Shown here: piece after piece, positions 42,506-50,469 of the stretch
Numbering within the stretch: position 1 is the stretch's first letter
How the letters are laid out: each line of letters starts with the position of its first letter
Assembly: GCF_001708305.1 (NCBI RefSeq)
Contig: NZ_CP016953.1
Coordinates: forward strand, 261,001-325,000
DNA from: Streptococcus himalayensis
GTDB lineage: Bacteria; Bacillota; Bacilli; Lactobacillales; Streptococcaceae
Direction of reading: 5' to 3'
Length of the DNA stretch: 64,000 bases
The notes under the pieces: generated by a model
What the model saw: the letters and a program-made list of their open reading frames with translations, nothing else
Told to the model about the DNA's origin: nothing
Database searches by the model: none
Made by a program: the position numbers and the translations under genes

Positions 42506-42556
42506 TTTTTCAAGATGGATGTGAATTTCCGTCTTGTAAGGTTTTCGGTATCGCAA
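42422..42556 (-). CDS. 44-residue membrane protein, first gene of the leftward operon
   Basis: A TTG start at 42554-42556 with GGGAGGTGATAAC before it gives a charged N-terminus (RYRKPYKTEIHIHLEKEK) and a C-terminal hydrophobic helix (LGVAVATAIITKLIDWLLG). The helix-plus-W end resembles small type I toxins. The 3' half is covered by a convergent RNA from 42383, so it may be antisense controlled. It is the first gene behind the repressible leftward promoter. Confidence 0.62.
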   Translation of the reverse strand: MRYRKPYKTEIHIHLEKEKSSYKKELGVAVATAIITKLIDWLLG

Positions 42557-42585
42557 GTTATCACCTCCCTCAACCTTATGTAATT

Positions 42586-42614
42586 ATTATATACGAATTT
42601 TCGTACATTGTCAA
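42586..42614 (-). promoter_or_regulatory. leftward early promoter with operator 1
   Basis: Perfect TTGACA (complement of 42609-42614) and TATAAT (42586-42591) with a 17-base spacer. The spacer holds the operator TACGAATTTTCGTA at 42592-42605. Repressor bound there would block the lytic transcript directly. Confidence 0.85.
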
Positions 42615-42652
42615 TACTTTTTTTTAAAAAAATTATGTTTTTTTGTTTTACA

Positions 42653-42675
42653 TACGATTTTTCGTATGATATAAT
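42653..42675 (+). promoter_or_regulatory. repressor promoter with operator 2
   Basis: Operator TACGATTTTTCGTA at 42653-42666 overlaps the region just upstream of the extended -10 TGATATAAT (42667-42675). This places repressor synthesis under its own control or that of the Cro-like protein. Confidence 0.75.
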
Positions 42676-42696
42676 GAGAAAAAAGAGGTTGAGAAT

Positions 42697-43416
42697 ATGA
42701 ACGAAATTGAACTAAAAAGAATGATTGAGTACCGTTATAATAGTGTCCGTGCATTTGCTTTAGAAAATGAAATTCCTTATACAACAATGCGTTCTATTCT
42801 TGAACGTGGTATTATGAATGCAAAAGCAGAAACAATATTTAAGATATGTGCTGCGTTAGGAATTAAGCCTGAAATATTTGCCACCTCACCAGACGCAAAA
42901 AATGGCACCGTACAGGCGATAAATGACAAGGTGGTACAATTACACCCCGAACGCCAAGAAAACGTACTAGGCTACGCTACGGAGCAATTAGAGGAGCAAG
43001 AAAAGGAAGAGCAACCATCTTTAGAGATTAACGAACCCCTCTTTGAATACCGCGTCTATGAAAAAGCAGCCGCAGGAAACGGCTACGGCTACACAGGAGA
43101 TAGAAACTACGACATCGCCTATTTTGACGAGGAGATCCCCCACGACTTCGCCACATGGATTTGGGGCGACAGCATGGAGCCGACCTATCTCAACGGCGAA
43201 GTAGCCCTTATCCGAGATGGCGGCTATGACTATGACGGTGCTGTCTATCTCGTTGACTGGGACGGACAATCCTATATCAAGAAAGTCTATAAAGAAAAAG
43301 ACGGTCTCCGCCTTGTCTCTCTCAATAAAAAATATGCCGACAAATTCGCAGCATGGGAAGAAGAACCACGCATCATTGGAAAAGTCATCGGTAGCTTCCA
43401 GCCGATGGAGAGATGA
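42697..43416 (+). CDS. phage repressor with S24 peptidase domain
   Basis: 239 residues. The N-terminal XRE-like helix-turn-helix covers residues 1-60. The LexA/CI-type autopeptidase follows, with a probable cleavage site AAAGNG at 124-129, catalytic Ser159 in WGDSMEP and Lys195 in SYIKKV. It maintains lysogeny and should self-cleave on RecA activation during the SOS response. The operators around 42592-42666 are its likely targets. GAGGTTGAGAAT precedes the ATG. Confidence 0.93.
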   Translation: MNEIELKRMIEYRYNSVRAFALENEIPYTTMRSILERGIMNAKAETIFKICAALGIKPEIFATSPDAKNGTVQAINDKVVQLHPERQENVLGYATEQLEEQEKEEQPSLEINEPLFEYRVYEKAAAGNGYGYTGDRNYDIAYFDEEIPHDFATWIWGDSMEPTYLNGEVALIRDGGYDYDGAVYLVDWDGQSYIKKVYKEKDGLRLVSLNKKYADKFAAWEEEPRIIGKVIGSFQPMER

Positions 43417-43453
43417 GACAGAGCGGTTTATAGGGAATAATAGAGGAAAAACA

Positions 43454-44419
43454 ATGAAAAATCTATCAAAACAACTAGTGGATAAGAGTGTTGAAGCGTT
43501 TATCATAGGCCTAGAAATCTACAATAAACCCACTATACGTTATAGGATTGAAGGGTTCAGCTTTTTTATCTGTAACGCATGGGAATTGATGCTGAAAGCT
43601 GAGTATCTAAATCGTGGAAAGTCTATCTACTTCAAAGATAATCCCGATAGGACGCTAAGCCTTGATAACGTTTTAAAGAAAATTTACTCCGATGAAAATA
43701 CACGCATTCGTCTGAATCTTGAGCGGATTATCGAATTAAGAAATATCAGTACACACTATATCACAGAAGATTATGAATTGAAATATGCTCCGCTATTTCA
43801 AGCCTGTGTTATAAATTTCGTCAATGAGATTAAGAGATTCCACTCTGTGGATATTACTAAGTATATCGCTCACAACTTTCTGACGATTTCTGCAAGCTAT
43901 GAGCCTCTAACAAACGAACAAATTAGGGTAAAATATCCACCAGAAATTGCTGAAAAATTTATCCAACAAGCTAATGAAATAGATGTACTCTCTGAGCAAT
44001 ATAATTCGGACAAATTCGCTATTGGAATTAGGCAAAATCTCTATCTGACTAAGAAGAAAGACGAAGCTGATTTCGTAGTTTCAATACAGCGTAACTCTCC
44101 ATCTGGGGTCGCCATTGTCAAAGACTTAAAAGATCCTTCAGAAACTCACAAATATTCATACGGAAATATTATTTCCGTAGTGACCGATAAATTGAACAAG
44201 GATAATATAAAGCTTGGTTACAAAAATGGATTCAACCAATATGTGCTAAATCTAGTTATTGACTTTTACAGTATCAAGCAAGACGAAAAGTGGGCTTACT
44301 GCCACAAAATTGGCAAACTAGAATCTTACACCTACTCTCAGCAATTTGTTGATTTTATTGTATCCGAGATCAAAAAAGACCCTCAAAACTTCGTTGAGAG
44401 CCTTAAAAAATCAAAATAA
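43454..44419 (+). CDS. DUF3644-family protein, lysogenic accessory gene
   Basis: 321 residues from the ATG behind AGAGGAAAAACA. Helical N-terminal region SVEAFIIGLEIYNKPTIRYRIEGFSFFICNAWELMLKAEYL is the DUF3644 signature; a RIIELRNISTHYI motif resembles HEPN-type (R-x-x-x-x-N/H-x-x-x-H) RNase motifs. It follows the repressor by 37 bases and so is probably expressed in the lysogen. Genes at this place often protect the host from other phages; function here is unproven. Confidence 0.75.
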   Translation: MKNLSKQLVDKSVEAFIIGLEIYNKPTIRYRIEGFSFFICNAWELMLKAEYLNRGKSIYFKDNPDRTLSLDNVLKKIYSDENTRIRLNLERIIELRNISTHYITEDYELKYAPLFQACVINFVNEIKRFHSVDITKYIAHNFLTISASYEPLTNEQIRVKYPPEIAEKFIQQANEIDVLSEQYNSDKFAIGIRQNLYLTKKKDEADFVVSIQRNSPSGVAIVKDLKDPSETHKYSYGNIISVVTDKLNKDNIKLGYKNGFNQYVLNLVIDFYSIKQDEKWAYCHKIGKLESYTYSQQFVDFIVSEIKKDPQNFVESLKKSK

Positions 44420-44420
44420 A

Positions 44421-44509
44421 AAAGAAAACCCCAGGCACATAGGAATGCTCAGTACAAAGTACCTACCCCTTTCTGGGACCCAGCGTTAATCCTTCACGAG
44501 TTATTCTTT
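44421..44509 (-). ncRNA. candidate sRNA between the DUF3644 and integrase genes
   Basis: On the minus strand: -35 TTTACA (complement of 44539-44544), 17-base spacer, -10 TATAAT (44516-44521) preceded by TGT. The RNA of about 90 nt contains GTACTTTGTAC and a closing stem CCCAG/CTGGG followed by TTTTCTTTTTT. It is convergent with the DUF3644 gene. No family recognised. Confidence 0.6.
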
Positions 44510-44674
44510 AAATACATTATAACACACAAAAAATTCCCTGTAAAGAATTAAATAAAAAACTCCCCACACTCGCCATCGCCAAACGTTGAGTGTGAGGAGA
44601 AAAAATGATAGTAAATAGGCATTAAAAAGCCCCTTTTACTATACCCATTTTATCAAGAAATGAGGAAAAATGCA

Positions 44675-45814
44675 ATGTGGATAGAAGAACATAGGAGCGG
44701 AAAATTTAACTTTTTTGAACGATATAAAGATCCCTATACAGGAAAATGGAAAAAAGTATCCGTGCTCATGGAGAAAAAGACACCGCAAGCACAGAATCAA
44801 GCCGCAAGATTGCTACAAGAAAAAATCAATCAAAAATTACAAATAAAACCTAATCACTCAGATATAAACTTTGAAACTCTATACAAAGAATTTAAGCTTG
44901 GATGGTCTCAAAGTGTCAAGAACTCCACCATTTATTCAACAAACAATATTGAAAAAGTCATTCTTGACAACATACCAGGGGATTATCTAGTCAAAAACAT
45001 AGACAGACGGTTTTTACAAAGTATAATCAATAACCTACTGAACGAAGGTCGCTCACATAACTTTACTAGCAAAGTCAAATCTAAGTTAAAACAAATCATG
45101 GCATTTGCCGTGAGGATGAATTATATTGATAGAAATGAGATGCTATCTGTTGAAATGCCTAAAAAAGTATTGACAACAGAAATGATTCAAAAATCAAAAA
45201 GGAAATATCTGGATCAAACAGAGTTTGAGTTGTTAATGAAACATTTAGAAGAAGAGAGTATCCGTGATTATCGGGTTGCAAAGTATGCCAAAATTGCCCA
45301 AGTATTATTTATGACAGGCATGCGTTATGGAGAATTAGCTGCCTTAAATCCAGAAACCGATATTGACTTTGAACATCAAACCATATACATCCAACACAAT
45401 TATAATTTCAGAGATAAAGAACGAACGACACCTAAAACAGTCAAATCAGATAGAGTGATTGCTGCACCTACCAAGGTATTAAACATCATTCAACAGCAAC
45501 TAATCACCAATATAGAAAATGGCTTTGATACAGATTTCATCTTTATCAATACGAAAGGGCAACCAATCAACCCCGAGCGAGTCATCGGAGCCTTAAAAAG
45601 ACATGGTCAAAAAATAGGAATTGAAAAAAATATCACAACGCATATATTCAGGCATTCTCACATCTCTCTATTAGCAGAATTAGGAATTCCGCTCCCTGCT
45701 ATCATGGATAGAGTAGGGCATTCAGATTCCAAAACAACATTAGAGATATACTCTCACGTCACTAAAAAAATGGGAGATGAACTCATACAAAAACTCAATG
45801 ATTTAAAGTTTTAA
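44675..45814 (+). CDS. int: phage tyrosine integrase
   Basis: 379 residues from the ATG at 44675, chosen over one five codons upstream because GAGG lies nine bases before it. An AP2-like arm-binding domain (residues 1-50), a core-binding domain (60-160) and the catalytic domain follow. Catalytic residues: Arg217 (TGMRYGELAALN), His323 and Arg326 (HIFRHSH), His349 (VGHSD), Tyr359 (EIYSHV). It inserts the phage at the 3' end of the SRP RNA region just downstream. Confidence 0.95.
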   Translation: MWIEEHRSGKFNFFERYKDPYTGKWKKVSVLMEKKTPQAQNQAARLLQEKINQKLQIKPNHSDINFETLYKEFKLGWSQSVKNSTIYSTNNIEKVILDNIPGDYLVKNIDRRFLQSIINNLLNEGRSHNFTSKVKSKLKQIMAFAVRMNYIDRNEMLSVEMPKKVLTTEMIQKSKRKYLDQTEFELLMKHLEEESIRDYRVAKYAKIAQVLFMTGMRYGELAALNPETDIDFEHQTIYIQHNYNFRDKERTTPKTVKSDRVIAAPTKVLNIIQQQLITNIENGFDTDFIFINTKGQPINPERVIGALKRHGQKIGIEKNITTHIFRHSHISLLAELGIPLPAIMDRVGHSDSKTTLEIYSHVTKKMGDELIQKLNDLKF

Positions 45815-45819
45815 ACTTT

Positions 45820-45837
45820 TGCCCCAAAAATGCCCCA
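45820..45837 (+). other. right integrase arm-type repeats (candidate)
   Basis: TGCCCCA twice with 11-base spacing (45820-45826 and 45831-45837), six bases after the integrase stop codon. The left prophage end has the matching pair. Confidence 0.5.
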
Positions 45838-45855
45838 AAAGTAATTTTGAATAAG

Positions 45856-45895
45856 AAAAAAAGCCTTGAAAATATTGATTTCATAGGCTTTTTAA
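45856..45895. terminator. hairpin between integrase and SRP RNA
   Basis: AAAAAAAGCCT and AGGCTTTTT flank an 18-base loop. Runs of A and T on either side allow it to end both the integrase and the ffs transcript. Confidence 0.65.
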
Positions 45896-45904
45896 AGATA
45901 AAGA

Positions 45905-45982
45905 AAAAAGAGCACACAGCTTACATCGCTTAGGGCTGCTGGATTCCTCCCCTGACCCGCTTCACGCAAAGCTGTTGCTCCA
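45905..45982 (-). ncRNA. ffs: signal recognition particle RNA (small scRNA type)
   Basis: The minus strand holds the SRP RNA signature: GGGTCAGGGGAGGAATCC, then AGCAGCCCTAAG, the SRP54-binding loop. The ends pair (GAGCAACAGCTT with AAGCTGT and GTGCTC). A TATAAT -10 is at the complement of 45989-45994. The RNA binds Ffh and directs ribosomes with nascent membrane proteins to the membrane. It lies between tadA and the prophage, close to the integration site, and appears intact. Confidence 0.9.
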
Positions 45983-46024
45983 GAGACTATTATACCACAT
46001 TTTCTTCATTTTGCACATGAAAAG

Positions 46025-46495
46025 TCATTTTTTCCGTCGATTTCTGAAAAATTCCTGCATCATCTGGGCGCATTCTTCTTCGAGAATTCCACTTTCAACC
46101 GCTACACGGTGGTTAAGCCGCTCATCTGTCAAAATATCATACAAGCTTCCTGCTGCCCCAAATTTTTGATTGGTCGCTCCAAACACGACCTGCGGAATTC
46201 GAGCAAGCCCAATCGCTCCACTACACATAACACAGGGTTCAATAGTGACAAACAAAGTCGCATCTAGCAGCCTCCAGCTTGAAGTCTGGCTATTTGCCTC
46301 CTCAATCGCCATAATTTCTGCATGCATAACTGCTCGCTGCAATTCTTCACGTGCATTATGCCCACGACCTATAATTTCCCCATCTTTCACAATCACACAG
46401 CCGATAGGAATTTCTTCCAACTTCAGGGCGATATGGGCCTCTTTCAAGGCTTCTCGCATAAAACGTTCTTTTTCTTCCTTCGTATAATCCATCAT
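46025..46495 (-). CDS. tadA: tRNA-specific adenosine deaminase
   Basis: 156 residues. Converts A34 to inosine in the anticodon of tRNA-Arg(ACG). Zinc ligands and catalytic Glu: His58-Ala-Glu60 and Pro87-Cys88-Val-Met-Cys91. It starts MMDYTKEEKERFM behind AAAGGAAGCG. Upstream of ffs, as in other streptococci. Confidence 0.94.
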   Translation of the reverse strand: MMDYTKEEKERFMREALKEAHIALKLEEIPIGCVIVKDGEIIGRGHNAREELQRAVMHAEIMAIEEANSQTSSWRLLDATLFVTIEPCVMCSGAIGLARIPQVVFGATNQKFGAAGSLYDILTDERLNHRVAVESGILEEECAQMMQEFFRNRRKK

Positions 46496-46690
46496 CGCTT
46501 CCTTTCACTGCCTTCATTATACCAAAAAGATAAAAAGTTTCCCATTCTCACTTGAAAAACAGATGCCAACTTCGTATAATAACAGTAGATGCTTCAGCAT
46601 GCAATGAAAGCATTTCTGAATGGCGAATGTTACGGCTATACTTGAACGTTTAGTATCACAAAGTGCACCATCAATTGATAAGGAGAAGCT
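46496..46690. other. intergenic region between tadA and the phosphoesterase gene
   Basis: Under 200 bases. On the plus strand CGTATAATAAC (about 46573) offers a -10. TGCTTCAGCATGCAATGAAAGCATT may form a hairpin. AAGGAG directly precedes the next start. No gene. Confidence 0.4.
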
Positions 46691-47542
46691 ATGACTCACA
46701 AGATTGCGATATTATCGGATATCCATGGAAATCTTACTGCTTTACAGGCTGTTCTTGAGGATTGTTCCAAGCAGGGCATCACTGAATACTGGATTTTGGG
46801 AGACTGTTGGCTTCCCGGGCCTGCTCAAAGGGATATTTTCGAACTCTTGGACCAACTTCCTGTAACGGTTTGGATTCGGGGAAATTGGGATGACTGTCTA
46901 TTAGAGTCCTTAGATGGTGTTTATAGCACAAAGACAGCTCAAGAAATCTATATTCTCCGCCTGAGTCAATACTTGCTAGAAGATTTGACGGCAGAAGATA
47001 TCACCCGCATTCGACAACTCCCTCTACAGCAAGAACGAATAATCAACGGCCTTCATATTAGTATTTCTCACAATTTACCCCAGCAAAATTATGGCAGGGC
47101 ACTGTTGAGTACCAATCCAACTGAAAATTTTGATGCCTTGTTTGAAAAAGACTACGACATCGCCGTTTATGGGCATATTCATTCCCAAGTTCTCCGTTAT
47201 AGTAGCAAGGGACAGCTCATTCTCAATCCAGGCTCTATCGGCCAGCCTTTCTTTACTTGGGAGCCTCTGTGGAATGACCTCCGAGCTCAATATGCTGTGT
47301 TAGAAATTGATGAAAAAGGACTGCCAAATCTACAGTTTCGCAAGGTAGACTATGATATCAAACGCGAATATCAACTCGCAAAAGACCGACAACTCCCTTA
47401 CTTGGAACTCTACAAAGAGCTGCTAGATACAGGTGCCCTCTATACCCACGACGAAACGACCCTTCAAAAGTGGACCGCCCGTTATCCCTATAAACACGAT
47501 GTTCAAACATTCTTTTCTTCCTCAGCTCATTCTGATTTGTAA
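46691..47542 (+). CDS. metallophosphoesterase family protein
   Basis: 283 residues of the calcineurin-like phosphoesterase fold (YfcE/MJ0936 branch). Metal-binding motifs: SDIHGN near residue 9, GDC near 37, GNWDD near 67, and YGHIHSQ near 158 with the preceding SISHN. Substrate cannot be told; relatives act on phosphodiesters or nucleotides. The usual GDxVxYGP motif reads GDCWLPGP here. Alone between tadA and the dha genes. Confidence 0.87.
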   Translation: MTHKIAILSDIHGNLTALQAVLEDCSKQGITEYWILGDCWLPGPAQRDIFELLDQLPVTVWIRGNWDDCLLESLDGVYSTKTAQEIYILRLSQYLLEDLTAEDITRIRQLPLQQERIINGLHISISHNLPQQNYGRALLSTNPTENFDALFEKDYDIAVYGHIHSQVLRYSSKGQLILNPGSIGQPFFTWEPLWNDLRAQYAVLEIDEKGLPNLQFRKVDYDIKREYQLAKDRQLPYLELYKELLDTGALYTHDETTLQKWTARYPYKHDVQTFFSSSAHSDL

Positions 47543-47627
47543 TGGCTCAGCTGCCAACGCTTGCCATCACAGGATTTCTCGTGATGATGTCGAAACTTTC
47601 TCAACACCTATACAAAGAACAAAAAAT

Positions 47628-47673
47628 AAAAACTCTTAGAAAGCTTACCTAGTAGCATTTCTAAGAGTTTTTA
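47628..47673. terminator. bidirectional terminator between the phosphoesterase and dhaM genes
   Basis: AAAACTCTTAGAAA pairs with TTTCTAAGAGTTTT, flanked by A and T runs for both convergent genes. Same stem as the hairpin at 3269-3312. Confidence 0.85.
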
Positions 47674-47693
47674 TATTGCTTCAATTCGAGCCC

Positions 47694-48068
47694 TTATTTG
47701 TTGATTTGCAGCTCTGCTAACTGTTCTAAAATAGCATCAAGGGGAGCACCCGCCTGCAATAGGGCTGCTGCGGTGTAGCTTCCTTCGACAATGGGAACAG
47801 ACTGGATTTGGATATTTTTGTCAGAGAAGTCAGCGACCATTTCCATGTTCATCCGAGCACTGCCTAGGTCAAAGAAGGCAAGGATGGTGTCGGCAGGATT
47901 GCTGTTTACTGCGTGTTCTACGCAGGAAAATTCTGTTCCGATGCTGCCGTCTTCTAATCCACCACAATAGGTAAGAGGGACATCTTTTGCAACCTCGGAG
48001 ATTAAATCAACAACTCCTTGGGCAAGATGACGAGAGTGCGAGACAAGGACGATACCAATTTGTGTCAT
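47694..48068 (-). CDS. dhaM: dihydroxyacetone kinase phosphotransfer subunit DhaM
   Basis: 124 residues of the PTS EIIA-mannose fold. His11 in VLVSHSRHLAQG is the phosphorylated residue. It receives phosphate from HPr and passes it to ADP bound in DhaL. The single-domain form is typical of lactic acid bacteria. It overlaps dhaL by four bases as the last gene of dhaKLM. Confidence 0.93.
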   Translation of the reverse strand: MTQIGIVLVSHSRHLAQGVVDLISEVAKDVPLTYCGGLEDGSIGTEFSCVEHAVNSNPADTILAFFDLGSARMNMEMVADFSDKNIQIQSVPIVEGSYTAAALLQAGAPLDAILEQLAELQINK

Positions 48069-48643
48069 ACGAGTCCAGCCTCTACCAATGCTTCAAAAAG
48101 AAGACCAGAAGAGTAGGAACCAGGATCGATATGTCCCACAGAACGCTCCCCAACGTAAGAAGCCCGTCCCTTTGTAGCCTGTAAGTCCTTGGTGCTGTCA
48201 ACGGCTGCTCGGATAGATTCTAGACTGAGTTGCCCTGCTTTTAGATCAGCGATGACAGGTGTCCAGACATCGACCATGGTTTTTTCTCCGACTTCCGCCT
48301 TTCCTCGTTTTTGAATCATATCAAGTCCAGCTTGAAGGCTATCAGAGAGAGAATCATTCGCTTGTGCACTCTTGGTTAATCCCATGAAAGCTGAGCCGTA
48401 GAGTGGTCCAGAAGCTCCACCGACTTTACTGAGCAGTTGCATGGACACCACTTTAAAGATTTGATCGGAACTAGCAAATTCCTTTCCCTCTAACTCTTCC
48501 ATGACTGCTGCCATGCCTCGTGCCATATTGCCACCGTGGTCACCATCTCCAATCGGTGTATCTAACTCGCTCAACAAGTCTTTATTTTCTTGGATTTTTT
48601 GGGCAAATAATTGCATCCATTTGAATACTGCTTGTGTCTCCAT
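48065..48643 (-). CDS. dhaL: dihydroxyacetone kinase ADP-binding subunit DhaL
   Basis: 192 residues from the ATG at 48641-48643 behind AAAGGAGG. The nucleotide-binding signature TPIGDGDHGGNM carries the Mg-binding Asp28, Asp33 and Asp35; KVGGASGPLYGSAF follows. ADP stays bound and is rephosphorylated by DhaM; DhaL then phosphorylates dihydroxyacetone bound to DhaK. Confidence 0.95.
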   Translation of the reverse strand: METQAVFKWMQLFAQKIQENKDLLSELDTPIGDGDHGGNMARGMAAVMEELEGKEFASSDQIFKVVSMQLLSKVGGASGPLYGSAFMGLTKSAQANDSLSDSLQAGLDMIQKRGKAEVGEKTMVDVWTPVIADLKAGQLSLESIRAAVDSTKDLQATKGRASYVGERSVGHIDPGSYSSGLLFEALVEAGLV

Positions 48644-48654
48644 TCTTTCCTCCT

Positions 48655-49644
48655 TTACCAAGCTGGGGTTTCAACTGTTGCCTCTAAAGCCTCCAACCAG
48701 CTACTATCTTCTAATTGAATGAGGGTGAGGGATAGTCCTGCCATATCGATTGATGTCATATAGTTTCCAATCTTATGGTAGACCACTTCAATTTGCTTAC
48801 TCTCTAAGAGTTGTGCGACGTCGTTAGCAAAAACATACTGTTCCATGAGTGGTGTAGCCCCGAGACCGTTGATAAGAAGACCGTATTTCTCGCCTGCTGT
48901 GGCTTCAAAATCTTGGAGTAATTTAGCAACTAACTCTTCAGCCAATTCTTTAGACGGTTGGAGTTTTTCTTTCTTATAGCCCGGTTCACCGTGGATACCA
49001 ACACCGTATTCAAATTCATCTTCTTCTAGGACAAAACCTGGTTTTCCAACTTCAGGGACAGTAGCTCCTGAAAGGGCTAATCCAATGGTTTTAATCTGCG
49101 GAACAAGTTTATCTGCCAACTCTTTGATTTCAGCGAGGGATTTTCCTGTTTCTGCAGCATGACCAAGAATCTTATGGACTAAAATCGTACCAGCAACACC
49201 ACGACGACCTTGTGTATAGAGGCTGTTTTCAACTGCAATATCATCATCCACGACGACACTTGCAACTTCAATGCCTTCCATTTCAGCTAATTCCTGTGCC
49301 ATTTCGAAGTTCATAATGTCACCAGAATAGTTTTTGATGACCATAAAGACGCCTGCCCCTTCGTCAGCTGCCTTGATCGCTTCTAAAATCTGATCTGGTG
49401 TTGGCGAAGTAAAGACAGCTCCACAGACAGCAGCTGATAGCATACCACGTCCAACAAAACCTGCGTGAGACGGCTCGTGACCAGAACCTCCACCTGAGAT
49501 GAGCCCAACTTTTCCACGTTTTTCAGCTTTCCGAACGATGACGTCATAGCCGTCTAAGCGCTCAACCAATTGACCATGCATAAAGACAAGACCTTGGAGC
49601 ATTTCATCGACAACGTGCTCTGGCTGATTGATAATTTTTTTCAT
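48655..49644 (-). CDS. dhaK: dihydroxyacetone kinase substrate-binding subunit DhaK
   Basis: 329 residues from the ATG at 49642-49644 behind AGGAGG. His218 in YGVGIHGEPG binds dihydroxyacetone covalently as a hemiaminal; SGGGSGHEPSH with His56 is the other substrate motif. Together with DhaL and DhaM it converts dihydroxyacetone to its phosphate for glycolysis. The operon is divergent from dhaS-dhaQ. Confidence 0.95.
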   Translation of the reverse strand: MKKIINQPEHVVDEMLQGLVFMHGQLVERLDGYDVIVRKAEKRGKVGLISGGGSGHEPSHAGFVGRGMLSAAVCGAVFTSPTPDQILEAIKAADEGAGVFMVIKNYSGDIMNFEMAQELAEMEGIEVASVVVDDDIAVENSLYTQGRRGVAGTILVHKILGHAAETGKSLAEIKELADKLVPQIKTIGLALSGATVPEVGKPGFVLEEDEFEYGVGIHGEPGYKKEKLQPSKELAEELVAKLLQDFEATAGEKYGLLINGLGATPLMEQYVFANDVAQLLESKQIEVVYHKIGNYMTSIDMAGLSLTLIQLEDSSWLEALEATVETPAW

Positions 49645-49738
49645 GAGTATTCCTCCTAATGAATATGAGTCATAAGAAGAGATTTGCCCTAGGAAGGTGG
49701 ATGTTCGAAAGAGACAATCTATTTCTATGATGACAGTG

Positions 49739-49808
49739 ATGATTACGCTTACAGTATACTGGATTTTAAGGAAAAAAGAAAGGGACAAAATAGGCTGTCT
49801 GTCCCTTT
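49739..49808. promoter_or_regulatory. dhaKLM promoter and DhaS operator
   Basis: The inverted repeat AAAGGGACA (49779-49787) / TGTCCCTTT (49800-49808) contains GGACA and TGTCC at the ends of a 22-base site. I recall the lactococcal DhaS site as GGACACAT-N6-ATTTGTCC, also 22 bases. On the minus strand it lies upstream of a TATACT -10 near 49757, so activation of dhaKLM fits. The rest of the 49645-49914 gap is AT-rich with no gene. Confidence 0.72.
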
Positions 49809-49914
49809 GGATTTTTGGAAAAATATGGTAAGGTAGAGATAGAATGACTGGAGGATGTTGATAGAGTATCAATCTGTTTTTCGGTTGAATGGAAGGGTAA
49901 GAAAAGAGTAAGGC

Positions 49915-50469
49915 ATGGGAACATCTCTGATTACAAAAAAGCGGATTGCAAAGGCCTTTAAACAGCAACTGGCCCAAAAGAGCTTCGATAAACTATCGGT
50001 TGTGGATATTATGCAGGAAGCCAACATGCGACGCCAGACCTTTTATAATTATTTTTTGGATAAGTATGAACTGCTGGATTGGATTTTTGAAACGGAGTTA
50101 CAGGAGCAGGTCACCGATAATCTCAACTATATCAGTGGCTTGACCCTGCTCGATGAATTGCTTTACTATATTGAACGAAATCAGTCCTTTTATGTCCAGC
50201 TGTTTGAAATCAAAGGCCAAAATGCTTTTGTTGCTTACTTGGACGGCTATTGTCAGATTTTACTAGAGAAGATTCTTCGAGAGGTGCAAAGTCAGGAGCG
50301 TGTGAACCTAGAGGACAACTATGTGCAATTCTTAGTTTCGTATCATGCGGGGGCCCTGCTCTCCTTGATTGAGCAGGGAATTCGACAGTGTCCATGTAGA
50401 CTTTGTGAGCACTATCCTTATTTGGTGCAAGTGGTCACAAGATCCGTTAGAGAAGGAAAGGGGAAGTAA
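49915..50469 (+). CDS. dhaS: TetR-family activator DhaS
   Basis: 184 residues. N-terminal helix-turn-helix (residues about 8-55, LSVVDIMQEANMRRQTFYNYFLDKYELLDWIFE) and a ligand/partner domain. In lactococci DhaS with DhaQ and dihydroxyacetone activates dhaKLM, and the gene order here is the same. It ends directly before dhaQ, so the two form an operon. Confidence 0.88.
   Translation: MGTSLITKKRIAKAFKQQLAQKSFDKLSVVDIMQEANMRRQTFYNYFLDKYELLDWIFETELQEQVTDNLNYISGLTLLDELLYYIERNQSFYVQLFEIKGQNAFVAYLDGYCQILLEKILREVQSQERVNLEDNYVQFLVSYHAGALLSLIEQGIRQCPCRLCEHYPYLVQVVTRSVREGKGK

Larger units (their letters stand above)
7000..45840. mobile_element. siphovirus-type prophage, about 39 kb
   Basis: A contiguous set of lysis, tail, head, packaging, late regulator, recombination, replication, immunity and integration genes lies between the host genes def and ffs-tadA. 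The integrase is at the right end and its 3' end faces the 3' end of the SRP RNA gene, a typical integration target. The ends are estimated from paired TGCCCCA repeats, so both boundaries carry an error of a few hundred bases. Most modules look complete, but three genes are frameshifted. Confidence 0.95.

Noticed and set aside
6845..45910. Exact attL/attR core repeat
   Set aside because: Shared words such as TTTTGCCCCA or GAGACTATTATA are short, and the second lies in the ffs promoter on the wrong side. No longer direct repeat was found by eye.
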